DNA from: Streptomyces sp. CB09001
GTDB lineage: Bacteria; Actinomycetota; Actinomycetes; Streptomycetales; Streptomycetaceae
Length of the DNA stretch: 64,000 nucleotides
Reading direction: 5' to 3'
Assembly: GCF_003369795.1 (NCBI RefSeq)
Contig: NZ_CP026730.1
Coordinates: 7,121,001-7,185,000, forward strand
The position numbers were made by a program, and so were the translations under genes. Positions 15,149-23,593 of the stretch are shown here, one piece after another. The stretch's first letter is position 1. Every line of letters starts with the position of its first letter. The notes beneath the pieces are model-generated. The model was given only the letters and a program-made list of their open reading frames with translations, was not told where the DNA came from and made no database searches.

Positions 15149-16678
15149 GTGGCGGGCCGAGAGGACGGCGGACGGCAGCGGACATCCGGGGCCGGTGAGC
15201 ACACGGGATGGGCGCAGGAACTGCTCGAGCACCTGCGGCCGGCCGGCCGCGACCTGAACCGGGTGGTGGCCTGGCTCGCGGGCATCGCGCGGGCGACCGT
15301 CTCGCTGCAGGACGACACCGGCCGGCTGCTGGCCGGCACCCGCGTCCCGCTGGACGAGGTCCTGGCCGCGGACGTCACCTCGGGCCGGATCGCGTCCGCC
15401 GCACTGGAGGACCGGGGCCGCCATCTGCGGCTGGTGCGCGTGGAGCGGTCCCGTCCGGCACCGGCCGCGGTGCTCGCGGTGGCCCGCGAGGAGCCCTTCG
15501 ACCGGCGCGTCTCCGACATCGTCACGCACTCCGCCCAGGTGCTGGAGCTGCTGCTGGCCGGCCACGAGTCGACCGCGGCCGGACACCGGCTGCGACGGGC
15601 CACCTCCGACCTGCGCCTGGCCATCCTGCAACTGCTGATGGTGGAGGACACCGTCTCCGCCCGCCGCGTCGCCGCCGGACTCTGGCCCGGCCTCCTCGAC
15701 ACCGACACGGCGTGCGTGTACGTCGTGGAGAGCAGCCCCGCCGAACGGGACCGCCTCGCCGAGGAGTGCCTCTCGGCGACGGGGGAACGGGCGCTGGTCG
15801 TGCGGTGCCCGGCGGTCGACGGACACGTCATCGTGCTCGCCCCGCGCGACACGGCCGGGCAGGAGCTGCGCACGCTCGTCGGCCGCCGCCCCGGCGTGTT
15901 CGTCGGCGGCAGCACCCGGCAGGGCCTCGCCCGCACCGCGGCCGCCTACGGTCAGGCCGTCAGCGCCCTGGCCGTGGCCCGGTTCCGCCCGGAGAAGGCG
16001 GCCCTGTACGCCGAGCGGACCCGCCCCGAGCGGCTGATGGACCCGGCGGCGCTGCACCACTGGACGGCCGACGTGCTGAGCCCCCTCGACAGCCTGGCGC
16101 ACCACACGCGCGCCGAACTGATCGCCACCACCCGGCTCGGCCTGGAGTTCACCGCCGTCAACACGGCGAAGGTCCTCGGAGTCAGCCGCAACACGGTCCG
16201 CGCCCGAATGGACCGCGTCGAGTCACTGCTGCGCACGGACTTCGCCGACCTGACCGTCCGGGCCGCCGTCCACCTGGCCCTGAACGCCCAGGTGGGCCTG
16301 GCCGAACCCCCGCCGGGCGCCGGCGCACGGGCCGGTGCCGCCCGGCTCACCGACCTGCTGTCCGGGCCCGCGCTGCGCGCCTGGGCCGTCGACCTGCTCG
16401 GCCGCCTCGACCCGGACGGCCGGGACCTGCGGCGCACGCTGCGCACCTGGATCGCCGCGGGCGGCAACGCCGAGCGTGCCGCCCACAAGCTCGGCATGCA
16501 CGCGCAGACCGTCCGCGAGCACGTCCGCAGCGCCGAGCCCGTCCTCGAACGCCAGCTGCTCGCCGCGGGCAGTGACCTGTACGAGGTCGTGCTGGCCCAC
16601 CTGGTGGCCGGTGACCTCGGCCAGCCGCTCCTGCACGGGACGAAACCGGGCCATCCGGACTCACCTGTGCACGAGTGA
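15149..16678 (+). CDS. PucR-type regulator with tandem C-terminal HTH
   Basis: 509 residues. The N-terminal ~200 residues form a ligand-sensing region, followed by a GGDEF-like CdaR domain around 210-290. The C-terminus holds two PucR-type helix-turn-helix units: KVLGVSRNTVRARMDRVESLL at ~345-365 and AERAAHKLGMHAQTVREHVR at ~440-460. GTG 15149 follows GAGGAGAAGG. A doubled HTH is a variation on the usual single one. It may regulate the divergent YrdC-like gene or a distant purine or sugar-acid pathway; the signal is unknown. Confidence 0.85.
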   Translation: MAGREDGGRQRTSGAGEHTGWAQELLEHLRPAGRDLNRVVAWLAGIARATVSLQDDTGRLLAGTRVPLDEVLAADVTSGRIASAALEDRGRHLRLVRVERSRPAPAAVLAVAREEPFDRRVSDIVTHSAQVLELLLAGHESTAAGHRLRRATSDLRLAILQLLMVEDTVSARRVAAGLWPGLLDTDTACVYVVESSPAERDRLAEECLSATGERALVVRCPAVDGHVIVLAPRDTAGQELRTLVGRRPGVFVGGSTRQGLARTAAAYGQAVSALAVARFRPEKAALYAERTRPERLMDPAALHHWTADVLSPLDSLAHHTRAELIATTRLGLEFTAVNTAKVLGVSRNTVRARMDRVESLLRTDFADLTVRAAVHLALNAQVGLAEPPPGAGARAGAARLTDLLSGPALRAWAVDLLGRLDPDGRDLRRTLRTWIAAGGNAERAAHKLGMHAQTVREHVRSAEPVLERQLLAAGSDLYEVVLAHLVAGDLGQPLLHGTKPGHPDSPVHE

Positions 16679-16766
16679 GTGCTCCGGGCCCGGCAGCGGG
16701 CACCGGCACGATTCACAACGGCGGACCCGTCCACGTAGGTTCGACGGCACGGGGGCACGACCGGAA

Positions 16767-16791
16767 CGGGGGACCGGTCGCGCCCCCCGTC
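16767..16791. terminator. Hairpin between convergent genes
   Basis: ACGGGGG and CCCCCGT arms with an 11-bp loop lie in the 154-bp gap between the PucR gene end and the alcohol dehydrogenase gene end, where a terminator is expected in both directions. Position and symmetry are the only evidence. Confidence 0.5.
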
Positions 16792-16832
16792 CGCCCCGGC
16801 GGATCGTGCCGCGGCCGCGGGGTCCGGCCCGG

Positions 16833-17873
16833 TCAGCCGTGCGGCAGGATCACTGCGCGGCCGTTGACCCTGCCCTCGTGCAGCCGCTCGTAGGCGAGCG
16901 GGGCGTCGTCCAGGGAGTACGTCTCGGTGTGCACCGACACGGCACCGGAGCGGGCCAGGTTCAGCACCTCGATCAGCTCGCCGCGGCTGCCCCAGTAGGG
17001 GGCGTTGACCGACACCTCGAACGGCAGCATGCCGAAGCCGACCGGCAGCGATCCGCCGCCGATGCCGACCAGGGTGACGTCGCCCTCGACGGCCGCGACG
17101 GCACCGGCGGTCTTCACGGTGGGCGCCACACCGACGAAGTCGAACACGGCCTCGGCGCCGAGACCGCCGGTGATCTCGCGCACCGTGTCCGCGGCCTTCG
17201 CGTCCGAGAGCACCGCCTCGTGCGCGCCCACCGCACGGGCGAGGCGCAGCTTCTCCTCGCTGACGTCCAGGGCGACCACCCGGGCCGACGTCAGGGCGCG
17301 CAGCAGCTGGATGGCGACATGGCCGAGACCACCGGTGCCGATGACCACCGCCGTCGAGCCGGGGACCAGCTTGGGCAGCGACCGCTTGATCGCGTGGTAC
17401 GGCGTCAGTCCGGCGTCGGTGAGCGGCACCGCCGCGACCGGGTCGAGCCCGTCCAGCGGGACCAGGTGCCGCGGGTCGTCGACGAGCAGGTACTCGGCCA
17501 TGGACCCCGGGCGGCCGAGCCCCGGCGGGCGGATGCCCAGCTCGTCGGCGCGCAGGCAGTAGTTCTCCTTGCCCTCCGCGCACTTGGCGCAGGTGCCGCA
17601 GCCCCAGGGCCCGTACACGGCGACCGCGTCGCCCTCGGCGAGCCCCGTCACCCCGGCGCCGAGGGCGGCGACGGTGCCGACGCCCTCGTGGCCGAGGGTG
17701 AGCGGCAGCTCGTACGGGAAGCCCTCGGCGGGCCAGCTCATCACCGCGATGTCGGAGTGGCAGACTCCGGCCGCGGTCACCCTCAACAGGACCTGGCCGG
17801 GGCCCGGTTCCGGGTCCGGGACCGTGACGACCTCGGGCGGGGCACCGATGGTGCGGTACTGCAGTGCCTTCAT
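16833..17873 (-). CDS. Zinc-dependent alcohol dehydrogenase (MDR superfamily)
   Basis: NAD(P)-dependent oxidoreductase of 346 residues. Catalytic zinc ligands are in GVCHSD and LGHEGVG; the structural zinc loop GCGTCAKCAEGKENYC is complete; the Rossmann motif is GTGGLGHVAIQLL around residues 173-185. It ends a TetR-SDR-ADH series on this strand, 55 bp behind the SDR gene. The set suggests an alcohol, aldehyde or ketone conversion under TetR control. Similar Streptomyces proteins act on medium-chain alcohols, but the substrate here is inference. Confidence 0.93.
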   Translation of the reverse strand: MKALQYRTIGAPPEVVTVPDPEPGPGQVLLRVTAAGVCHSDIAVMSWPAEGFPYELPLTLGHEGVGTVAALGAGVTGLAEGDAVAVYGPWGCGTCAKCAEGKENYCLRADELGIRPPGLGRPGSMAEYLLVDDPRHLVPLDGLDPVAAVPLTDAGLTPYHAIKRSLPKLVPGSTAVVIGTGGLGHVAIQLLRALTSARVVALDVSEEKLRLARAVGAHEAVLSDAKAADTVREITGGLGAEAVFDFVGVAPTVKTAGAVAAVEGDVTLVGIGGGSLPVGFGMLPFEVSVNAPYWGSRGELIEVLNLARSGAVSVHTETYSLDDAPLAYERLHEGRVNGRAVILPHG

Positions 17874-17928
17874 GATCGAACTCCTTTGTTCTCTTCCCCC
17901 CGACTTCCCCCGGACTGGTGAGTGCCGG

Positions 17929-18750
17929 TCAGACGGCGGTGTAGGCGCCGTCGACCAGGTGATAGCTGCCCGCGACGAAGGACGCGCGGTCGGACAGCAG
18001 GAAGGCGATCAGTTCCGCGACCTCCTCGGCCCGCCCGAGGCGGCCGGCCGGGTGCAGGGCGACCAGGCCGTTGTAGGCGGCCTCGTCCATGGTCTTCAGC
18101 AGCGGGGTGTCGATGAAGCCCGGACCGACCGCGTTGATCCGGATGCCCCGGGCGGCGTACTCGGCGGCCGCCGCCTTGGTCAGCCCGACCACGCCGTGCT
18201 TGGCGGCGACGTAGGCGGGGGAACCGGCGAAGCCGACCGAGCCGAGGATGGAGGCGACGTTCACGACGGAGCCGCCCTTGCCGGCCGCCTCGATGGCGGG
18301 CAGCTCGTAGCGCATCGAGTAGAAGACGCCGTCGAGGTTGGTGCGGACGACGCGCTGGTAGGCCTCCACGTCGTACTCGCCGGTCGGGGCGCTGGGGCCG
18401 CCGATGCCGGCGTTGTTGACGGCGAGGTCCAGCGAGCCGTACGTGTCGACGGCGAACCCGACGGCCGCCTCGACGGACTCCGGACGGGTGACGTCCAGCT
18501 CGACCGCGGCGGCTTCGACGCCCTCGGCCCGCAGCTCGGCGGCGGCCTTCTCGGCGCCCTCGGCGTTGTAGTCGGCGACGACGACCCGGGCGCCGCCGGC
18601 GCCGAGCCGACGGGCGGTGGCCAGGCCGATGCCGGAGGCGGCGCCGGTGACGAGGGCGGTCCGTCCGCCGAACTCGGTCGCGTGGTCGGGGGCGGATGCG
18701 GTGGGTGCGGTGGCGGGGGTGGTGCCTGTGGTGCTGCCGGTGGTGCTCAT
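17929..18750 (-). CDS. Short-chain dehydrogenase/reductase
   Basis: Classical SDR of 273 residues. Cofactor motif VTGAASGIGLA at ~33-43, NNAG in LAVNNAGIGG, catalytic Ser in ASILGS and Tyr-Lys in YVAAKHG around residues 178-182. VVVADYN at the second strand favours NAD(H). An N-terminal Thr/Ala-rich stretch of ~25 residues precedes the domain. The stop of the TetR gene lies only 10 bp upstream, so the two are in one transcript, followed by the alcohol dehydrogenase gene. Confidence 0.92.
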   Translation of the reverse strand: MSTTGSTTGTTPATAPTASAPDHATEFGGRTALVTGAASGIGLATARRLGAGGARVVVADYNAEGAEKAAAELRAEGVEAAAVELDVTRPESVEAAVGFAVDTYGSLDLAVNNAGIGGPSAPTGEYDVEAYQRVVRTNLDGVFYSMRYELPAIEAAGKGGSVVNVASILGSVGFAGSPAYVAAKHGVVGLTKAAAAEYAARGIRINAVGPGFIDTPLLKTMDEAAYNGLVALHPAGRLGRAEEVAELIAFLLSDRASFVAGSYHLVDGAYTAV

Positions 18751-18760
18751 GGTGCTGTTC

Positions 18761-19426
18761 TCACTCTTCGGTGGTGCTTTCGGGGGTCGCGGCCGCGGCC
18801 TCCGAGGTCAGGGCGTCGTAGGCCTGCTCCACGAGGGCGGCGAGGTCTGCGGCTGCCGAGTCCCCCTCACCGCCGCGCGCCCACAGGCGCAGGGCGGCGA
18901 TCAGGACCCCGGCGGCGGCGTCCACGACGGCGGCCGGGCGCACGTCCCGGACGTCGTCGCTGCCGAGCCGGGCGGCGACGATGCGGATCGACTCCTCCTG
19001 GGCGTCGACCCGGATGCGCTGGTAGGCGGCGAACAGCTCGGGCTCGGTGTCGGCCAGGGCCAGCAGGCGGCGCATCCGCGGACGCACGTGCCAGGCCGGG
19101 TCCTCCCGGTCCGCCAGCCACTCCCGTACGGCCCTGCGATAGGCCAGCAGGGGCGGCTCCTCGGCGGGGCGGGACCGCAACAGCGCGTTGATCCGGTCGC
19201 CGTCCCGGCGGACGAAGTCGAGCGCCGCGTCCTCCTTGCCGGCGAAGTGCCTGCTGAACGTGCGGCGCGTGACGTCCGCGCGCTCGGCGATCGCCTCCAC
19301 CGTGGTCGCCGCCGACCCGCGCTCCAGGATCAGGTCGCAGGCGGCGGTGGCCAGCGCGTCGCGGGTCTGCCGCGCCTTGCGCTGCCGCCGGTCCTCGGTG
19401 GCGGGGGAGGGCTTCGTTGCCGTCAT
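18761..19426 (-). CDS. TetR family transcriptional regulator
   Basis: 221 residues; HTH in RDALATAACDLILERG, IAERADVTRRTFSRHFAGKEDA. The C-terminal half is the ligand domain. ATG 19426 has GGAGG directly in front, closer than usual (1 bp), and an in-frame ATG lies upstream within the operator; the later start is retained because the HTH begins ~20 residues in. First gene of the TetR-SDR-ADH operon, with palindromes immediately upstream pointing to autoregulation. The ligand is unknown. Confidence 0.88.
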   Translation of the reverse strand: MTATKPSPATEDRRQRKARQTRDALATAACDLILERGSAATTVEAIAERADVTRRTFSRHFAGKEDAALDFVRRDGDRINALLRSRPAEEPPLLAYRRAVREWLADREDPAWHVRPRMRRLLALADTEPELFAAYQRIRVDAQEESIRIVAARLGSDDVRDVRPAAVVDAAAGVLIAALRLWARGGEGDSAAADLAALVEQAYDALTSEAAAATPESTTEE

Positions 19427-19448
19427 GCCTCCGAGCCTACACCTGGAA

Positions 19449-19482
19449 ATGTCCCAATGGGACATGTGACCCGTTGGGACAT
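19449..19482. promoter_or_regulatory. Double palindromic operator upstream of TetR gene
   Basis: ATGTCCCAATGGGACAT (19449-19465) is a 17-bp palindrome with 7-bp perfect arms. It is followed, nearly continuous, by a second, less perfect copy, GTGACCCGTTGGGACAT. Two stacked sites ending 23 bp upstream of the start codon fit cooperative binding of the adjacent TetR protein. Confidence 0.72.
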
Positions 19483-19570
19483 TACTGTCCGGGACGCCAC
19501 TGCCGCCGACCCGGTGAAAAGCGCCCGGTGTGCCGATCGAAGAGCCCCGGTGCGGGGGAGCAGTGGGACT

Positions 19571-19894
19571 ATGACCAGTTCAGCGTTTCATCGCACCATC
19601 GTTCTGCCCGCCCCCGTGTGCCGGCAGGCCGCACAGCACCTCGAGCAGGCGGTGCACAAGGCCATCGACGGTGCCGCCACACCGTGGCGCGCCTTCCGCG
19701 GGGCCGACGGCGACGACTTCGCCTTCTCCGTCCCGGTCGTCGAGCAGGCCGCGGGCTGCCTGCTGGTGCTGGCCGCCGAGAGCGCCCAGAGCCTGCGGCC
19801 CTCCGCGCTGCGCGCCCTGATCTCCGTCGCGCTGCACCTGCGGGACGCCGCCGAAGCGGTCCGGCGGCCGGCGGTCCCCAGCCCGGCGTGGTGA
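19571..19894 (+). CDS. Hypothetical small protein
   Basis: 107 residues starting MTSSAFHRTIVLPAPVCRQA. It has good third-position GC and a GGGGGAG ribosome site 12 bp upstream. No membrane segment or known motif; an alternation of helix and strand (FAFSVPVVEQAAGCLLVLAAES) suggests a small alpha/beta fold. It is read away from the TetR operon, so the palindromes at 19449-19482 could also affect it. I do not recognise the family. Confidence 0.6.
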   Translation: MTSSAFHRTIVLPAPVCRQAAQHLEQAVHKAIDGAATPWRAFRGADGDDFAFSVPVVEQAAGCLLVLAAESAQSLRPSALRALISVALHLRDAAEAVRRPAVPSPAW

Positions 19895-19980
19895 GCGCGG
19901 GCCGTGCCCGGGGGCGTGGGGCAGCCGGAGGCGTGGAAAACACCGTGCCCCGGTCCTGAACATGTGTTTGGCTCGGCGGC

Positions 19981-20748
19981 ATGGAGTTCCCCCGCTTCCT
20001 CGACTGCCTCGCCACCGACCACGACCGGCTGCGGGGCGTCGTCGAGACCGGCCCCGACGCCCCGGTGCCCACCTGCCCCGGCTGGACCGTCGCCGATCTC
20101 ACCCGTCATGTCGGCGAGGTCTACCTGCACAAGGCAGCCGCCATGCGCGACGGCGCCGAGCCCGAGCCGTGGCCGCCCAAGGAGTTCGCCGACGAGGCAC
20201 CGACGGCGCTGCTCGACCGGGGCTACACCGCGCTGCGCGCCGAGTTCGCCGCCCGCGCCCCCGAGGACCCGGCCGGCACCTGGTACGGGCCCGATCAGAG
20301 CGTCGGCTTCTGGATCCGGCGGATGGCGCAGGAGACCGTCGTCCACCGCATCGACGCCGAACTCGCCACCGGACGGCCCGTCACCGCCGTACCGGACGAC
20401 CTCGCCCTGGACGGCGTCGACGAACTGCTGAAGGTCTTCGCCGCGTACTCGGTGGCGGAGTGGGGCGACTACTTCACCGAGATCCTGGACGGCTCGCCGG
20501 GGCGCACGTTCCTGGTGCGGGCCGGGGACGACGCGGCCTGGCGGGTGCGGACCGGGCCGGGCGAGTTCACCGTCACGGACGGCGCGGGCGACGGCACGGC
20601 CGACGCGACGCTGAGCGGCTCCCCGGAGAGCGTGCTGCGGTCGCTGTGGAACCGGGCGGGTGCCGACGGGGGTGCCGGTGTGGCGGTCGAGGGCGATCCC
20701 CTGGCCGTGGCGGAACTCAGGCGCTGCATCGTCGTGGCCACCGAGTGA
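19981..20748 (+). CDS. Maleylpyruvate isomerase/mycothiol-dependent enzyme family protein
   Basis: 255 residues of the DinB-like MDMPI family. The N-terminal four-helix bundle has the metal motif pattern: PTCPGWTVADLTRHVGEVYLH (His near residue 43) and AQETVVHRIDAELATG (His ~120 and Asp). The C-terminal ~90 residues form the sterol-carrier-like domain typical of the family. In actinobacteria such enzymes use mycothiol as thiol cofactor in isomerisation or transfer; the substrate here is unknown. No clear ribosome site precedes ATG 19981, suggesting a leaderless or short-leader message. Confidence 0.88.
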   Translation: MEFPRFLDCLATDHDRLRGVVETGPDAPVPTCPGWTVADLTRHVGEVYLHKAAAMRDGAEPEPWPPKEFADEAPTALLDRGYTALRAEFAARAPEDPAGTWYGPDQSVGFWIRRMAQETVVHRIDAELATGRPVTAVPDDLALDGVDELLKVFAAYSVAEWGDYFTEILDGSPGRTFLVRAGDDAAWRVRTGPGEFTVTDGAGDGTADATLSGSPESVLRSLWNRAGADGGAGVAVEGDPLAVAELRRCIVVATE

Positions 20749-20781
20749 GCGCACGTCCGGCGGGCGGCGGCGCCGCGGGCG

Positions 20782-22140
20782 TCAGGCGCCGACGAGGCGC
20801 ACCGCTCCCCACAGGGCCACCGTCGACGAGGCGACCGTGGCCGGCACGGTGAGCAGTCCCAGCGCGGTGAACCGGCCCAGCTCCACCTCGACGCCGTACC
20901 GGTGCAGGATGCGCCGCCACAGCAGGGTCGCCAGCGAACCGACGTAGGTCAGGTTGGGGCCCAGGTTCACCCCGATCAGCACGGCGAGGACCTGGGCCGG
21001 ACCGGCGGGCGCGGCCAGCGGGAGCAGAGCGAGTACGGCGGGCAGGTTGTTGACGACGTTGGCCAGCACCGCGGCGACCGCCGCCACCCCGAGCAGCGCC
21101 GGCAGCGAGTCCCCGTCCGGCAGCAGCCGCCCGAGCCCGCTCGCCGACGCGCCCGCCAGCACCCCCTCCACCACGATGCCGAGGGCGAGTACGAACAGGC
21201 AGAACAGCGGCGCGGCGGCGCCCACCGTCTCCCGGGGCGTGACATGGCGGCGGGCCAGCGCCCGTACCCCGAGCACCAGCACGCCGCCGAGCGCGGCCCA
21301 GGCGGGGTCCACCCCGGCCGGCGAGGCCACCGCGAACCCGGCCAGGGTCAGGGCCACGACGACCACGGTGAAACGGGGCACGGCGGGCGCGGGCGGCGCG
21401 GACGCCACGCTCGGCCCGGCACCGGGGGCGCCGCCCGCGGCCTTCGCGGGGGCGGGTCCGGTGGCTCCGGGAGCGACGGACACGGTGCCGACGCGTGCGG
21501 GGGCCGCGGACACCGGCTCGGCCAGGTCCGCGCGGAAGAAGCGGCGGAACACCGCGTACTCGACGGCGATCGCGGCCAGCCAGGGCAGCGCCATCAGCAC
21601 GGCGAACCGGGTGAAGGACAGCCCGCTGGCCGCGAAGGCCAGCAGGTTGGTCAGGTTGGAGACCGGCAGGAGCAGCGAGGCGGAGTTCGCCAGATGCGCG
21701 GTCGCGTACACGTGCGGGCGGGCCCGCGCACCGGCCCGCGAAGCGGTGGCCAGGACCACGGGGGTGAGCAGTACGGCGGTGGCGTCCAGACTGAGCACCG
21801 CCGTGACCGCGCAGGCCACCGCGAAGACTCCGGTCATGAGCCGCCGCGGACTGCCGCCGCACCGGCGGGCCAAGGCCGCGCCGACGGCCTCGAACAGGCC
21901 CTCCTTGGCACACAGGTACGCCAGCATCAGCACGAGTGCGAGGAAGGCGACGACCGGCAGCAGCGTACGGGTCTGCTCCCACGCCCGGTGCGGGGAAACC
22001 ATGCCCAGCGCCACGACCAGCACCGCGGCGGGCACGGCGGCCACCGCCTCCGGCAGCCCCCGGGGGCGCAGCACGGCGAAGGCCAGGACGCCCAGCAGCA
22101 GGACCACGGGGACGGCCTCGGAGAGGACGGTGTTGCTCAG
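20782..22140 (-). CDS. ArsB/NhaD-type (ion transporter superfamily) permease, probable CTG start
   Basis: Integral membrane transporter with about 11 helices in two halves joined by an Ala/Pro-rich loop at ~225-265. SLDATAVLLTPVVLATA and ANVVNNLPAVLALLPLA, plus GVNLGPNLTYVGSLATLLW, are the paired conserved segments of the ArsB/NhaD superfamily, so arsenite efflux or Na+/H+ exchange are the main options. The start is odd: the only upstream ATG (22218) has no ribosome site and adds a charged non-membrane leader, whereas CTG 22140 has GGAGGAG 5 bp before it and directly precedes helix 1. No arsenic genes are nearby. Confidence 0.85.
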   Translation of the reverse strand: MSNTVLSEAVPVVLLLGVLAFAVLRPRGLPEAVAAVPAAVLVVALGMVSPHRAWEQTRTLLPVVAFLALVLMLAYLCAKEGLFEAVGAALARRCGGSPRRLMTGVFAVACAVTAVLSLDATAVLLTPVVLATASRAGARARPHVYATAHLANSASLLLPVSNLTNLLAFAASGLSFTRFAVLMALPWLAAIAVEYAVFRRFFRADLAEPVSAAPARVGTVSVAPGATGPAPAKAAGGAPGAGPSVASAPPAPAVPRFTVVVVALTLAGFAVASPAGVDPAWAALGGVLVLGVRALARRHVTPRETVGAAAPLFCLFVLALGIVVEGVLAGASASGLGRLLPDGDSLPALLGVAAVAAVLANVVNNLPAVLALLPLAAPAGPAQVLAVLIGVNLGPNLTYVGSLATLLWRRILHRYGVEVELGRFTALGLLTVPATVASSTVALWGAVRLVGA

Positions 22141-22412
22141 GACTGCTCCTCCACACCGGTGGGCCGGTCGGGACCCCGCTGATCGACGAACGCGCTCCAG
22201 GGTCGCATCCCCGGGCATGGAGGGGTCGTACGAGGTGGCGCGTCCGTTGCCACGCCGGCGACGAGAGCCGGGCCGTGTTCCGCGCGGTGCGCCGAGGGCC
22301 CCTCACACGCGGTGCCGAAGGAACCGCTCAGCCGGGCTTCCCCCACCCCGACAAGGCGTTCCGCACCCGTTCGACCGCAGCGGCGTGACCCGGGTCGGGG
22401 GCCGGCGCCCGG

Positions 22413-22946
22413 TCAGACACCCAGCCTGGCCCGGAGACCGCCCGCCCGTGCCGCGGGGCCGGCCGCGGCCCGGACCGAGCGGTGCACCAGGTGGGCGTCG
22501 TGCCGCAGGTCCTGGGCGGCGTGCCGGCCGCGCCACAGCAACGAGGGGGCGCCGCCCGTGTCGTCGGCGGCGATCAGGAGCCCGCCCATAATGGACAGGT
22601 TCTTGAGGAAGTGGACGCGTTGCTGGGCGCGGTCGGACGGGTCCTCCGCCTCCCAGTACCGGTGCGCCGCCAGCGTGGTGGGGACCAGCGTCACCGCGAG
22701 GGCCAGCGCGGCCAGCCGCGGACACCGGCCGAGCCCGAGCATGATCCCGCCCACCACGTGCACGGCGCCGTTGAGCCGTACGAGTTGCTCGGTGCTGTCC
22801 GGCAGCACCGGCACCCGGTCGGCCACCGGCCGCACGATCGGCTCGGCCGCCGGTGCCACGTCCTGGGGCCTGCGCAGAGACTGCAGGCCGCCCGCGACGA
22901 ACATCGAGGCGAGCATCGGCCGGCCGGCCAGACGCAGAAGACTCAT
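22413..22946 (-). CDS. DoxX family membrane protein
   Basis: 177 residues with about four helices. AGRPMLASMFVAGGLQSLRRP is the DoxX N-terminal signature, and LVRLNGAVHVVGGIMLGLGRCPRLAALAL and HFLKNLSIMGGLLIAADD give the following helices. The C-terminus is a basic cytoplasmic tail. ATG 22946 is used because the preceding in-frame residues are charged and the start fits a weak GAGAG site. DoxX proteins sit in the membrane and are linked to redox or thiol homeostasis. The genes on either side give no functional clue. Confidence 0.85.
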   Translation of the reverse strand: MSLLRLAGRPMLASMFVAGGLQSLRRPQDVAPAAEPIVRPVADRVPVLPDSTEQLVRLNGAVHVVGGIMLGLGRCPRLAALALAVTLVPTTLAAHRYWEAEDPSDRAQQRVHFLKNLSIMGGLLIAADDTGGAPSLLWRGRHAAQDLRHDAHLVHRSVRAAAGPAARAGGLRARLGV

Positions 22947-23101
22947 GACGCTGTCTCGCTCTCTTGGAGGGGGTGCCGACGGGAACACCAGCGGGGTGGT
23001 GCCCCACTGGGATCATCAGGTGCCCCGGCCCGCCGCCGCCATTCGGCATCCGGTGACGCACCGGCGCCGCCGGGCATCGCACCGGGCGGGGAAGGCGCAG
23101 C

Positions 23102-23593
23102 TCAGAGGCTGGTGAGGAGCTGCGGCGACAAGTTCTTGATCATGGTGTTGGTCCAGCGCATCTGGCGCAGTGTCCGCGGGTGGCAGGAGGAGGCGAGCGT
23201 CAGCAGACCGCTGTCCCTCGACGCCTGGGCGGCCTGGGCCAGCATCTCCCAGTGCAGTGAGTTCTCCACGGCGGAGACGTGCAGCTCCCGCAGGTCGCGC
23301 AGGAGCAGCAGGCCCGGCTCCGGCCGGTGCACGACCGCCTCGGACGCCTTCTTGCGCAGGGTCGCGAAGACGCCGTCCGAGGAGTGGTCCGGCGCCTCGC
23401 CCAGTTTCACGCCGTGCTCCGCGGCGGTCTCGGCGAGCAGCCGGACGTGCTCGCGGGACCAGCGGGCGAGGTCGGTGGCGACATGGTGGACCTCGTGCTC
23501 GGTGCGGTGCCGCTCGGCGACGGTCACCAGATCGTGGGCGAGACGCCGCTCGCCGCGGTGCAGCGTGCGCAGGGTCGGATTGATGCCGTTCAC
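23102..23593 (-). CDS. Hypothetical His-rich helical protein, partner of molybdopterin oxidoreductase
   Basis: 163 residues, almost entirely predicted helix. The N-terminal half resembles a ferritin/haemerythrin-like bundle: HRGERRLAHDLVTVAERH, EHEVHHVATDLARWSREHVR with His/Glu at regular spacing (H-x3-EHEVHH, REH), which could hold a metal. No signal peptide or membrane segment. GTG 23593 follows AGGAGGG by 6 bp and overlaps the stop of the oxidoreductase (GTGA), so translation is coupled. I do not recognise a named family. Role as electron or metal partner of the oxidoreductase is inference from coupling and the histidine pattern. Confidence 0.72.
   Translation of the reverse strand: MNGINPTLRTLHRGERRLAHDLVTVAERHRTEHEVHHVATDLARWSREHVRLLAETAAEHGVKLGEAPDHSSDGVFATLRKKASEAVVHRPEPGLLLLRDLRELHVSAVENSLHWEMLAQAAQASRDSGLLTLASSCHPRTLRQMRWTNTMIKNLSPQLLTSL

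Noticed and set aside
22141-22412. Gene in the gap between permease and DoxX genes
   Set aside because: Short open frames exist, but none with a ribosome site or coherent coding bias.
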